In this document: positions 1-6,736 of the stretch, piece after piece
Position numbering within the stretch: position 1 is the first letter of the stretch
How the letters are laid out: every line of letters begins with the position of its first letter
From: an uncultured Alphaproteobacteria bacterium
GTDB taxonomy: Bacteria > Pseudomonadota > Alphaproteobacteria > Sphingomonadales > Sphingomonadaceae
Assembly: GCA_903939555.1 (NCBI GenBank)
Contig: CAJAHV010000024.1
Coordinates: 1 to 7,206 of the forward strand
DNA length: 7,206 nucleotides
Direction: 5' to 3'
Program-made: the position numbers and the translations under genes
The notes under the pieces: model-generated
Database searches by the model: none
What the model saw: only the letters and a program-made list of their open reading frames with translations
What the model was told of the DNA's origin: nothing

Positions 1-276
1 CCCGGGCTGGTGTCGGGGCGCAGCCTGAGCGTCAATCTTTACGGCCGCGCCGCCCCCGGCGCGGTCAGCGTGCCGCGTGTCGCGCTCGCCCGCATCGGTG
101 GCGGGGTGATGGTGTTTGCCGCCACGTCCACCGGTTTTGCGGCACGCCCGGTGCGGTTGCTGTCGGCCGGCAGCGCCGATGCCGTGGTCACCGGCCTAGC
201 CCGCGGCACCCGGATCGCGGTCAGCGGAGTCAGCGAGTTGAAGGCGATGGCGCTCGCTGTCCCGGCCGGGAAATAA
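1..276 (+). CDS. RND efflux periplasmic adaptor subunit (HlyD/CusB-type membrane fusion protein), C-terminal fragment
   Basis: The 5' part lies outside the window. Frame 1 is open from the first base and ends at TAA 274-276, leaving 91 residues. The fragment has the usual end of an HME-RND adaptor: a basic/proline entry (SVPRVALARIGG), a short beta strand ending in VFA, then RPVRLLSAG, VTGLARGTRIAVSG and a closing LKA. In the family this is the last part of the beta-barrel plus the membrane-proximal domain, which contacts the pump and links it to the outer-membrane channel in the periplasm. The pump gene starts 4 nt after the stop, which supports the assignment. The lipoyl, hairpin and signal regions are not visible, so metal-binding residues of the CusB type cannot be judged. 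No internal start is proposed; the gene simply continues to the left. Confidence 0.85.
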   Translation, partial: PGLVSGRSLSVNLYGRAAPGAVSVPRVALARIGGGVMVFAATSTGFAARPVRLLSAGSADAVVTGLARGTRIAVSGVSELKAMALAVPAGK

Positions 277-280
277 CGGC

Positions 281-3200
281 GTGCTGGCCCGTCTTGTCGC
301 GGCGGCGCTCGGCGCACGCCTGATTGTCATTGCGCTGGCGTTGATCGCGGCCGGTGTCGGCGGCTGGGCCTTTGCAACGCTGCCCATCGATGCCTTTCCC
401 GATATCGCGCCGACCCAGGTCAAGCTGATCCTCAAGGCCCCCGGGATGACGCCCGAGGAGGTGGAGACGCGCGTCATCACCCCTATCGAAACCGAAATGC
501 TCGGCATCCCCAACAAGGTCATGCTGCGCTCGGTCGCCAAATATGCGGTTGCCGACATCACCATCGATTTTGCCGATGGCACCGATATCTACTGGGCGCG
601 GCAACAGGCGAGCGAACGGCTGGCCAGCGTGCGTGACCAGATGCCGGCATTGGTCGAAGGCGGGCTAGCGCCGATTTCGACGCCCTTGTCCGACGTGCTG
701 ATGTTCACCGTCGAAGGCCCGCTCGATCTTGTCGCCAAGCGCACCCTGCTCGACTGGACGATCCGCCCGGCGCTGCGCACCCTGGCCGGTGTCGCCGATG
801 TCAATTCGCTCGGCGGCCATGCCCAGACCTTCGATGTGCGGCCCGATCCGGTGGCGCTTGCCAGTGCCGGCCTCACGGTCGCCGATCTGCGCGCCGCGAT
901 CATGGCGGGCAACCGCAACGACGGCGCCGGCCGGCTGGCGGAAGGCGAGGAAGCGCTTATCGTGCGCATCGTCGGCGCGGTACAGACCGTCGCCGACCTC
1001 GAAGCCCAGGTCATCACCCGCCGTGATGGTGGCGTGGTACGCCTTGGCGATGTCGCCCGCGTCAGCATGGGCAGCCTGACCCGCTATGGCGCGGTCAGCA
1101 TGGACGGCAAGGGCGAAGCCGTGGAGGGCATTGTCATCGGCATGCGCGGCGCCGATGCCTCAAAGGTCGTCGCTGCGGTGCGCGAAAAGCTGACAGAACT
1201 GCAACCGCAACTGCCGCCGGGCACCAGCATCAATATCTTCTACGATCGCGCCGATCTTATCGGCCACGCCGTGGGCACGGTGGAAAAGGCGCTGCTCGAA
1301 GCGACCGTGCTGGTTGTCGTGCTGCTGTTCATCTTCCTCGGCAATATCCGCGCCGCGCTGATCGTCGCGGTGACCCTGCCGATGGCGGCACTGATCACCT
1401 TCATCCTGATGCGCAGCTTTGGTCTTACCGCCAATCTGATGAGCCTGGGTGGCCTTGCCGTCGCCATCGGCATGCTCGTCGATGGTGCCGTTGTCGTGAT
1501 TGAAAACGCCGTCGAACGGCTCAGCCAGCCCGAAACATTGGGCGAAACACCCGGCAGCCGGCTGCTGGCCGCGACCAGTGAAGTCACCGTGCCGGTCACC
1601 GCCGGCATCATCATCATCGCGCTGGTGTTCATGCCGCTGCTGTCGTTGCAGGGGCTGGAGGGAAAATTGTTCGCGCCTGTCGCGCTCACCATCGTCTTCG
1701 CGCTGGCGGCGTCACTGCTGCTGGCGCTGACGCTGGTGCCGGTGCTGGCGGCATTAGGCCTCAAACACGGCCAGCATGGCGAGCCGTGGATCATGCGGCA
1801 ATTGTCACCGCGCTACGCCCGCTTGCTCGACGGCGCTTTTCGTCATCGCTCGCTCACCTACGCCATTGCCGCGGCTTCGCTGGTCGTTGCCGTCATCACC
1901 TATGGCGCGGTCGGCAAGACCTTCATGCCGGTGATGGACGAAGGCTCGATCATCATGCAGGCGACCAAATTGCCGTCGATCGGTCTCGATCGCAGCATCG
2001 CGGTCGACTTGGCGGTGCAGCGCGCCGTGCTCGCGGCGGTGCCCGAAGTCACCTCGATGGTGTCGCGCACCGGGTCGGACGAGATCGGGCTCGATCCGAT
2101 GGGGCTGAACGAAACCGACGGCTTTGTGATGCTCAAGCCGCGCAGCCAGTGGCGGGTGCAGGACAAGACATGGGTGACACAGGAAATCCGCAAGGTGATG
2201 GATGCCCTGCCCGGGGTGACGCCCAGCTTTACCCAGCCGATCGAGATGCGCGTGTCGGAAATGCTGACCGGCAGCCGCGGCGACCTCGCAGTGAAGATCT
2301 TCGGCCCCGACCAGGCCGAGCTCAGCCGGCTGGCGGGCGCGGTCGAAACCACGCTGCGCGGCATTCGCGGCGCCACCGATGTGCAGACGCTGGCCAATGA
2401 CCGCGTTGCCTATCTCCAGCTCGATATCGACCGGCTGGCAGCAGGGCGCGCCGGGTTGACCACCGATGCCTTCGAAGACGCGCTGCGCCTGCAGGTCGAA
2501 GGCATGCGCGCCGGCGTGGTGGCGCAGGATGGCCGCCGCGTGCCGATCGTCATCCGCGGCGATGATGCCACACGCGGCGATGTCGCGGCCTTTGCCGACC
2601 TGCCGCTGCGCAGCGCCGATGGCCAATTGGCGCGGATCAGCGATGTCGCCCGCGTCGCCCGGGTCGATGGCCCGGTGAAGATCGAACATGAAAATGGCGC
2701 GCGTTTTGCGCTGGTGCAGGCCTTTGTCTCGGGGCGCGACCTCGTCGGCTATGTCGATGAAGCGCAAGCCGCCGTCACGGCGCGGGTCAAACTGCCGCGC
2801 GGTTACACGTTGGTCTGGGGCGGCCAGTTCGAAAACCAGCAACGCGCCGCGGCCCGGCTAGGCATTGTCGTGCCGATCGCGCTGCTGCTCATCTTTGGCG
2901 TACTGCTGGCGACGCTGCGCTCGTTGCGGGCGGCGCTGCTCATCCTGGCCAATATACCCTTTGCGATGGTCGGCGGGATTGTCGCGCTGTGGGTTGCCGG
3001 GGCCTATCTGTCGGTGCCAGCGTCGGTCGGCTTCATCGCGCTGCTCGGGATTGCAGTGCTCAACGGACTGGTGCTCGTCTCGCACTTCCGCGAGCTGCGC
3101 GCCGAGGGCCTACCGCTGGCAGAGGCGGTGCGGCAGGGCGCGGCACGCCGGCTGCGGCCGGTGCTGATGACCGCCACCATCACGGCCTTCGGCCTGGTGC

Positions 3201-3358
3201 CATTGCTCTTTGCCACCGGGCCGGGCAGCGAGATCCAGCAACCGCTCGCCATCGTCGTCATCGGCGGCTTGCTGACCTCGACGCTGCTGACACTGGTACT
3301 GCTGCCGTTGCTGTATGAACGCTATGGCGAAGCGCGCGCGCCGGAGGTAGCGGCATGA
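281..3358 (+). CDS. Heavy-metal efflux RND transporter permease (CzcA/CusA family)
   Basis: This 1025-residue inner-membrane proton/substrate antiporter has the normal length for HME-RND pumps. Family marks include LPIDAFPDIAPTQV (34-47), the APGMTPEEVE loop (53-62), a DGTDIYWARQ segment (99-108), GGQFENQQ (847-854) and GIAVLNGLVLVS (923-934). Twelve membrane segments can be placed at about 12-32, 336-354, 358-378, 385-409, 435-457, 466-490, 525-542, 858-877, 881-906, 912-936, 957-979 and 988-1012, with two large periplasmic loops between the first and second of each half. In TM4 (GMLVDGAVVVIEN), D401 and E408 match the proton-relay pair D408/E415 of CzcA and D405/E412 of CusA, while A395 sits where CzcA has D402. 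The GTG start at 281 gives MLARLV, a usual family N-terminus, and lies 4 nt after the adaptor stop; GGGA at 268-271 is a weak ribosome site, so translational coupling is likely. The metal substrate is uncertain. Confidence 0.93.
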   Translation: MLARLVAAALGARLIVIALALIAAGVGGWAFATLPIDAFPDIAPTQVKLILKAPGMTPEEVETRVITPIETEMLGIPNKVMLRSVAKYAVADITIDFADGTDIYWARQQASERLASVRDQMPALVEGGLAPISTPLSDVLMFTVEGPLDLVAKRTLLDWTIRPALRTLAGVADVNSLGGHAQTFDVRPDPVALASAGLTVADLRAAIMAGNRNDGAGRLAEGEEALIVRIVGAVQTVADLEAQVITRRDGGVVRLGDVARVSMGSLTRYGAVSMDGKGEAVEGIVIGMRGADASKVVAAVREKLTELQPQLPPGTSINIFYDRADLIGHAVGTVEKALLEATVLVVVLLFIFLGNIRAALIVAVTLPMAALITFILMRSFGLTANLMSLGGLAVAIGMLVDGAVVVIENAVERLSQPETLGETPGSRLLAATSEVTVPVTAGIIIIALVFMPLLSLQGLEGKLFAPVALTIVFALAASLLLALTLVPVLAALGLKHGQHGEPWIMRQLSPRYARLLDGAFRHRSLTYAIAAASLVVAVITYGAVGKTFMPVMDEGSIIMQATKLPSIGLDRSIAVDLAVQRAVLAAVPEVTSMVSRTGSDEIGLDPMGLNETDGFVMLKPRSQWRVQDKTWVTQEIRKVMDALPGVTPSFTQPIEMRVSEMLTGSRGDLAVKIFGPDQAELSRLAGAVETTLRGIRGATDVQTLANDRVAYLQLDIDRLAAGRAGLTTDAFEDALRLQVEGMRAGVVAQDGRRVPIVIRGDDATRGDVAAFADLPLRSADGQLARISDVARVARVDGPVKIEHENGARFALVQAFVSGRDLVGYVDEAQAAVTARVKLPRGYTLVWGGQFENQQRAAARLGIVVPIALLLIFGVLLATLRSLRAALLILANIPFAMVGGIVALWVAGAYLSVPASVGFIALLGIAVLNGLVLVSHFRELRAEGLPLAEAVRQGAARRLRPVLMTATITAFGLVPLLFATGPGSEIQQPLAIVVIGGLLTSTLLTLVLLPLLYERYGEARAPEVAA
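3343..3347 (+). promoter_or_regulatory. Ribosome binding site of the outer-membrane channel gene
   Basis: GGAGG lies inside the 3' end of the pump gene, 7 nt before the ATG at 3355. The ATG overlaps the pump stop as ATGA. The good spacing supports 3355 as the true start. Confidence 0.7.
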
Positions 3359-4587
3359 TCCGGCTTCTGGCGCTGGCGCTGTTGCTCGCCACCCCCGCGG
3401 CTGCGGCGGAACCCGATACCGGGCCGCTGCCATTGGCGCTGGTCGATACCGTGCTCGACGATTCGCCGCTGGTCACCGAAGCCATGGCCCGGCTCAAGGC
3501 GGCTGAGGCGCAGGCGCGCGCGCTCGGGCTGGGGCCGCACGAATTCACCTGGTCGGGCACCTACATCCGCCGCTCGGTCGACCGCGAGGGCGGCTATAAT
3601 GAATTTGATTCCACCCTCAGCCGCGCGGTGCGCCTGCCCGGCAAGGCCAGCCTTGACCGCAAGGCCGGCGCGCTCGGCATCGATGTCGCGCAGAATCTGC
3701 TCGAGGACGCGCGCCATCAGGCCGCGTTGCAACTCTCGGCGCTCTGGCATGACTGGCTGCTCGCCGCCGCCGACGCCCGGCTTGCCGAAGACGCGGCCCG
3801 GTCGTTCGATGCCGCGCTTGCCGCCGTCAGCCGGCAGGTCAGCCTGAAGGATGCGGCGCCGCTGGAGGCCGATCAGGCCCGGGCCGCGCGCGACAACGCC
3901 CGTGCATCGGCGGCGGCGGCCAATGGCCGGGCTGCGGCGGCGCGGGCCGCGCTGGCGGCGCATTTCCCGGCGCTGCCGCTGCCCGATGGCGTACCGGGCA
4001 TCGCCGTGCCGGCGTTGCCCGGTGAAGGGCTGGCGGCGTGGCGTGATCTGGTCCTGTCGCGCAGCCATGAAATCCGCGCTGCAGAACTGGAGGCCGAGCG
4101 CCTCGCCGTGCTCGCCGAACGCGCCCGGCGTGACCGTTTTGCCGATCCGTCGGTCGGCGTGCGCGCCTTCAGCGAACGCAGCGGCGCCGAAACCGGCATT
4201 GGCGTCGTCGCTTCAATGCCGCTCGGCAGTGGCTTGCGCCGCGCCACCGCCGATCAGGCCAGCGCCGATCGCAGCGCCGCCGAAGCCCGGCTGGCCGCCA
4301 CACGGCGCGAGATTGCCGCCACGGCCAACATGGATCTCGCCAGTGCCGCCGCCGGCATGACCGCCTGGCAGGCTGCCACAACGGCCGCCAACAGCAGCCG
4401 GCAGGCACTGGCCCGGCTGCGTCAGGGCCGGCGGCTAGGTGCCATCGATCTGGCCAGCCTGTTGTTCGCCGAACGCCAGTCATTCGATGCTGACCGGGCC
4501 GAACTTGATGCCCGGGCCTCGGCGGTACGTGCCATCTTCAAGCTGCGCATCGATGCGCACCTGATCTGGGCCAAACCTGAAGAGTGA
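3355..4587 (+). CDS. TolC/CzcC-family outer-membrane efflux channel
   Basis: This 410-residue protein is the expected third part of the tripartite pump, the outer-membrane/periplasmic exit duct. Residues 1-18 form a Sec signal peptide (basic start, Leu/Ala core, then ATPAAAA before EPD). There is no lipobox cysteine, so unlike E. coli CusC it should not be a lipoprotein. The rest shows the duplicated outer-membrane efflux repeat: Ala-rich helices about 35-60 and 105-200, a first strand region with FTWSGTYIRRS (64-74) and the RAVRLPGKASLDRKAG stretch (90-105), then a second repeat with helix 225-260, strands SVGVRAFSE (266-274) and GIGVVASMPLGSG (281-293), and helices 297-390. The length is close to the lower end for CzcC/CusC proteins. 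The start overlaps the pump stop (ATGA), which implies coupled translation. Alanine content is very high, as expected of coiled helices in a GC-rich genome. It could be called CusC or CzcC; the sequence does not decide. Confidence 0.88.
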   Translation: MIRLLALALLLATPAAAAEPDTGPLPLALVDTVLDDSPLVTEAMARLKAAEAQARALGLGPHEFTWSGTYIRRSVDREGGYNEFDSTLSRAVRLPGKASLDRKAGALGIDVAQNLLEDARHQAALQLSALWHDWLLAAADARLAEDAARSFDAALAAVSRQVSLKDAAPLEADQARAARDNARASAAAANGRAAAARAALAAHFPALPLPDGVPGIAVPALPGEGLAAWRDLVLSRSHEIRAAELEAERLAVLAERARRDRFADPSVGVRAFSERSGAETGIGVVASMPLGSGLRRATADQASADRSAAEARLAATRREIAATANMDLASAAAGMTAWQAATTAANSSRQALARLRQGRRLGAIDLASLLFAERQSFDADRAELDARASAVRAIFKLRIDAHLIWAKPEE

Positions 4588-4723
4588 CAACGCCGGCCCG
4601 CACGGCAAGCTCGGCAGCCGGCAGGCTGTGGCACCATGCGCCAAACGCCCTATTGCCGCAGGGCTTTTCCGGCGGCACAGTCGCATTTGTTGCATTGCGA
4701 AATAATGGGTACGAGCAAGGGGC
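4588..4723. other. Intergenic region between the efflux operon and the amine oxidase-cytochrome unit
   Basis: This 136-nt gap is the only long non-coding stretch. The left part is GC-rich: GCCGGC occurs at 4592-4597 and again at 4617-4622, and AGCC/GGCT at 4616-4627 could form a small stem. The right part (about 4681-4710) is clearly more AT-rich and is the likeliest promoter place for the downstream unit. TTGTTG (4687-4692) could be a -35 element with TACGAG (4710-4715) as a poor -10 at 17-nt spacing, or the AATAAT at 4701-4706 could be part of a -10, but neither fits well. No clear operator palindrome was found next to it. Confidence 0.5.
4655..4676 (+). terminator. Weak candidate hairpin 3' of the efflux operon
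   Basis: GCCGC (4655-4659) can pair with GCGGC (4672-4676). After one A-G mismatch, GG (4661-4662) pairs with CC (4669-4670), leaving the six-base loop GCTTTT. No T-run follows the stem, so it is not a standard intrinsic terminator. It may be a chance structure in GC-rich DNA or a weak stop or pause site for transcripts ending 68 nt upstream. Confidence 0.2.
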
Positions 4724-6325
4724 ATGGCATTGATCGACACAGGGGTGCAGGCACCGACCCGGCGTGAACTATTGCATGCCATCGGCGTCATGGGCGGCGC
4801 ATCGTTGCTGTATCAGGCGATGGAAAGCATGGGCCATGCCGCCGAATCGCAATTCAAGGGCCCGCCGAATCTGCAAGGTGCGCGGCCCGGGGCTTCGGTG
4901 CTGGTGCTCGGGGCCGGTCTGGCCGGGATGCTGGCGGCGATCGAACTGCGCAAAGCCGGCTACAAGGTCGAAATCCTCGAATATAACAATCGTCCCGGCG
5001 GCCGGAACTGGTCACTTTATGGTGGCGACACCTACACCGAATTGGGCGGCGCCGTTCAGCAGGTCGGCTTTGCCAAAGGCAATTACCTCAACCCCGGGGC
5101 GTGGCGCATTCCGTATCACCACCGCACCATCCTGCATTATTGCAAGGCTTTCGGGGTAGCGCTGGAACCCTTCATGCAGCTCAATCATCAGGCACTGGTG
5201 CATAATTCCAAGGCGTTTGGTGGCAAACCCCAGCGCTACCGCGAACTCGCGGCGGATTGGGACGGCAATGTCGCCGAACTGCTCGCCAAGGCGATCGACA
5301 ACAAGGGCCTCGATTCGGAACTGCGCGCCGAAGACCGCGACCGCTTGAAGGAAGCGCTGCGCGACTGGGGCCTGCTCGACAAGAACATGCGCTATTCCAA
5401 AGGCCTGCGGTCGTCGCGGCGGCGCGGCTATGACCGGCCGCTGGGTGGCGGCGTCGATGCGGAGCCGATCGCATCGACGCCCTTTGCCTTTGGCGATCTG
5501 CTCGATGCGCGCATTGGCGGCATCGTCGCCCAGCACATGGAAAACCAGCACCAGACGACGATGTTCCAGCCGGTCGGCGGCATGGGCATGATCGGCAAGG
5601 CCTTTGGCAAACAGGTCGAAGGCCTGATTCGCTATGGCGCCAAGGTGACGAAAATCGACCAGTCCGGCGGCGCGGTGACGGCAACCTACACCGACATCGC
5701 CAGCGGCGAGACCCGCACTGCCAAGGCCGATTACTGCGTCTGCACCATCCCCTTGGGCATTCTCAGTCAGATCGAGGTCGATGCCTCGCCGGGCCTGCTC
5801 GCCGCGATTGCCGCCGTGCCCTATTCCAACTCGGTCAAGGTCGGGCTGGAAATGAAAACGCGCTTCTGGGAAGATGACGAGGCGATCTATGGCGGGATAA
5901 GCTATACTGACCAGCCGATTGCGCAGATTTCCTATCCCAGCGGCGGCCTGCACAGCGCCGGGCCAGGTGTCATTCTGGGTGCCTATACCTTTGGTCCCGC
6001 CAGCTACAAATTCGCCGGCATGGCGCCTGAGGAACGCGTGCGCACCGCGCTGGAAATGGGCGCCGTGTTCCACCCCGGCCGCTACAAGGAACAGTTCAGC
6101 AATGGTGTTGCCGTCGCCTGGAGCCGGGTGCCGTTCACCCTTGGCTGTTGCGCGCAATGGAATGAAGCGACCCGCAAGGAACATTACCAGACCTTGTGCG
6201 CTGTCGATGACCGCATCGTCCTCGCCGGCGAACACGCATCCTATGTCGGCTGCTGGATGGAAGGCGCGCTGCTGTCATCGCTCGATGCCATCACCCGGCT
6301 GCACACGCGCGCCCTGGAGGCCTGA
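4724..6325 (+). CDS. Exported flavin amine oxidase/dehydrogenase family protein (FAD-dependent)
   Basis: This 533-residue flavoprotein belongs to the monoamine/L-amino-acid oxidase superfamily (Amino_oxidase fold), which oxidises C-N bonds to imines. The FAD dinucleotide motif is GAGLAG (63-68), with acidic E86 ending the second strand and P91-G-G-R94 following. K372 in SVKVGLEM matches the family lysine that holds water near flavin N5 (LSD1 K661). The C-terminal FAD segment is AGEHASYVG (501-509) with WMEGA (511-515). The N-terminus has T12-R-R-E-L-L17 followed by a weakly hydrophobic, Gly/Ala-containing stretch to about residue 33 and HAA before E41, consistent with a Tat signal, so it is probably folded with FAD and exported. 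The ATG at 4724 keeps this signal; AAGGGG at 4717-4722 is only 1 nt from it and GAG at 4713-4715 is better spaced, so the ribosome site is unusual. The cytochrome c gene follows after 1 nt. Substrate unknown; amino acid, polyamine or alkaloid-type amine are all possible. Confidence 0.88.
   Translation: MALIDTGVQAPTRRELLHAIGVMGGASLLYQAMESMGHAAESQFKGPPNLQGARPGASVLVLGAGLAGMLAAIELRKAGYKVEILEYNNRPGGRNWSLYGGDTYTELGGAVQQVGFAKGNYLNPGAWRIPYHHRTILHYCKAFGVALEPFMQLNHQALVHNSKAFGGKPQRYRELAADWDGNVAELLAKAIDNKGLDSELRAEDRDRLKEALRDWGLLDKNMRYSKGLRSSRRRGYDRPLGGGVDAEPIASTPFAFGDLLDARIGGIVAQHMENQHQTTMFQPVGGMGMIGKAFGKQVEGLIRYGAKVTKIDQSGGAVTATYTDIASGETRTAKADYCVCTIPLGILSQIEVDASPGLLAAIAAVPYSNSVKVGLEMKTRFWEDDEAIYGGISYTDQPIAQISYPSGGLHSAGPGVILGAYTFGPASYKFAGMAPEERVRTALEMGAVFHPGRYKEQFSNGVAVAWSRVPFTLGCCAQWNEATRKEHYQTLCAVDDRIVLAGEHASYVGCWMEGALLSSLDAITRLHTRALEA
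6315..6320 (+). promoter_or_regulatory. Ribosome binding site of the cytochrome c gene
   Basis: TGGAGG lies within the last codons of the flavoenzyme gene, 6 nt before the ATG at 6327. It fixes the cytochrome start at 6327, although the same frame is open much further upstream inside the flavoenzyme gene. Confidence 0.75.
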
Positions 6326-6326
6326 A

Positions 6327-6725
6327 ATGATCAAGACGCTTTTGCGCTGCCTCGTGCTTGTCGCTGTCCCCGCCCTTTGCGCCCCGGCCATCGCCGCCGA
6401 GCCAGCGGCGCCGCACCCGGGCGAAAAAGTCTATCGCGAAGTCTGCCAGGCCTGCCACATGGCCAATGCCAAAGGGGCGGAAGGCGCCGGCCGCATCACC
6501 GCGCTCGCCGGCAACAGCAACCTTGCTTATCCCGAATATCCGATCAGCATCGTCACTGGCGGCAAGGGCGCGATGCCATGGTTTCGCGGCCAGTTGAGCG
6601 ACCAGCAGATTGCCGATGTGATCGGCTATGTCCGCACGCATTTCGGCAACAAGTACAAGGGCAAGGTCACCGCCGCGATGGTCGTCGAAAATGGCGCGCC
6701 GGTCCAACTGCGCGACGAACGCTGA
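6327..6725 (+). CDS. Small exported class I c-type cytochrome, probable electron acceptor of the adjacent flavoenzyme
   Basis: This 132-residue monoheme cytochrome c has a Sec signal peptide at 1-23 or so (basic start MIKTLLR, hydrophobic core, APAIA before AEP). The heme site is C40-Q-A-C43-H44, with H44 as the proximal ligand. M83 in GGKGAMPWF is the likely distal ligand, at the distance usual for class I cytochromes, and the last helix LSDQQIADVIGYVRTHF (90-106) is the standard C-terminal helix. A 26-residue tail (107-132) continues past this helix. ATG 6327 is chosen because of the well-spaced TGGAGG and because it begins the signal peptide. The gene starts 1 nt after the flavoenzyme stop, so the two are almost certainly co-transcribed and translationally coupled. 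The predicted role is to take electrons from the reduced flavoenzyme in the periplasm and pass them to the terminal oxidase chain. The pairing is inferred from gene order. Confidence 0.93.
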   Translation: MIKTLLRCLVLVAVPALCAPAIAAEPAAPHPGEKVYREVCQACHMANAKGAEGAGRITALAGNSNLAYPEYPISIVTGGKGAMPWFRGQLSDQQIADVIGYVRTHFGNKYKGKVTAAMVVENGAPVQLRDER

Positions 6726-6736
6726 TATCTGCCGGC

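Noticed and set aside
1805..2842. 345-codon open frame on the - strand, antisense to the pump gene
   Set aside because: It is a shadow of the conserved RND gene: His/Arg/Asp-rich composition and no family motif.
3322..4068. 248-codon open frame on the - strand, antisense to the channel gene
   Set aside because: Arg/Gln/Gly-rich low-complexity translation with no motif, fully covered by a supported gene.
4628..4643. Possible sigma-54 promoter around TGGCAC
   Set aside because: The GG at 4630-4631 is not followed by GC at the required 10-nt spacing (CA is found), so the -12 element is missing.
5012..6235. 407-codon open frame on the - strand, antisense to the flavoenzyme gene
   Set aside because: It lies wholly inside a gene with clear FAD motifs, shows no recognisable domain, and long antisense frames are common in GC-rich codon usage.
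5919..6326. Upstream in-frame extension of the cytochrome c gene inside the flavoenzyme gene
   Set aside because: The extension overlaps the conserved C-terminal FAD region in another frame; the ATG at 6327 has a good ribosome site and begins a signal peptide.
6726..6736. Possible bidirectional terminator between the cytochrome gene and ruvX
   Set aside because: The 11-nt gap holds only a short GCCGGC palindrome, with no loop and no T-run.
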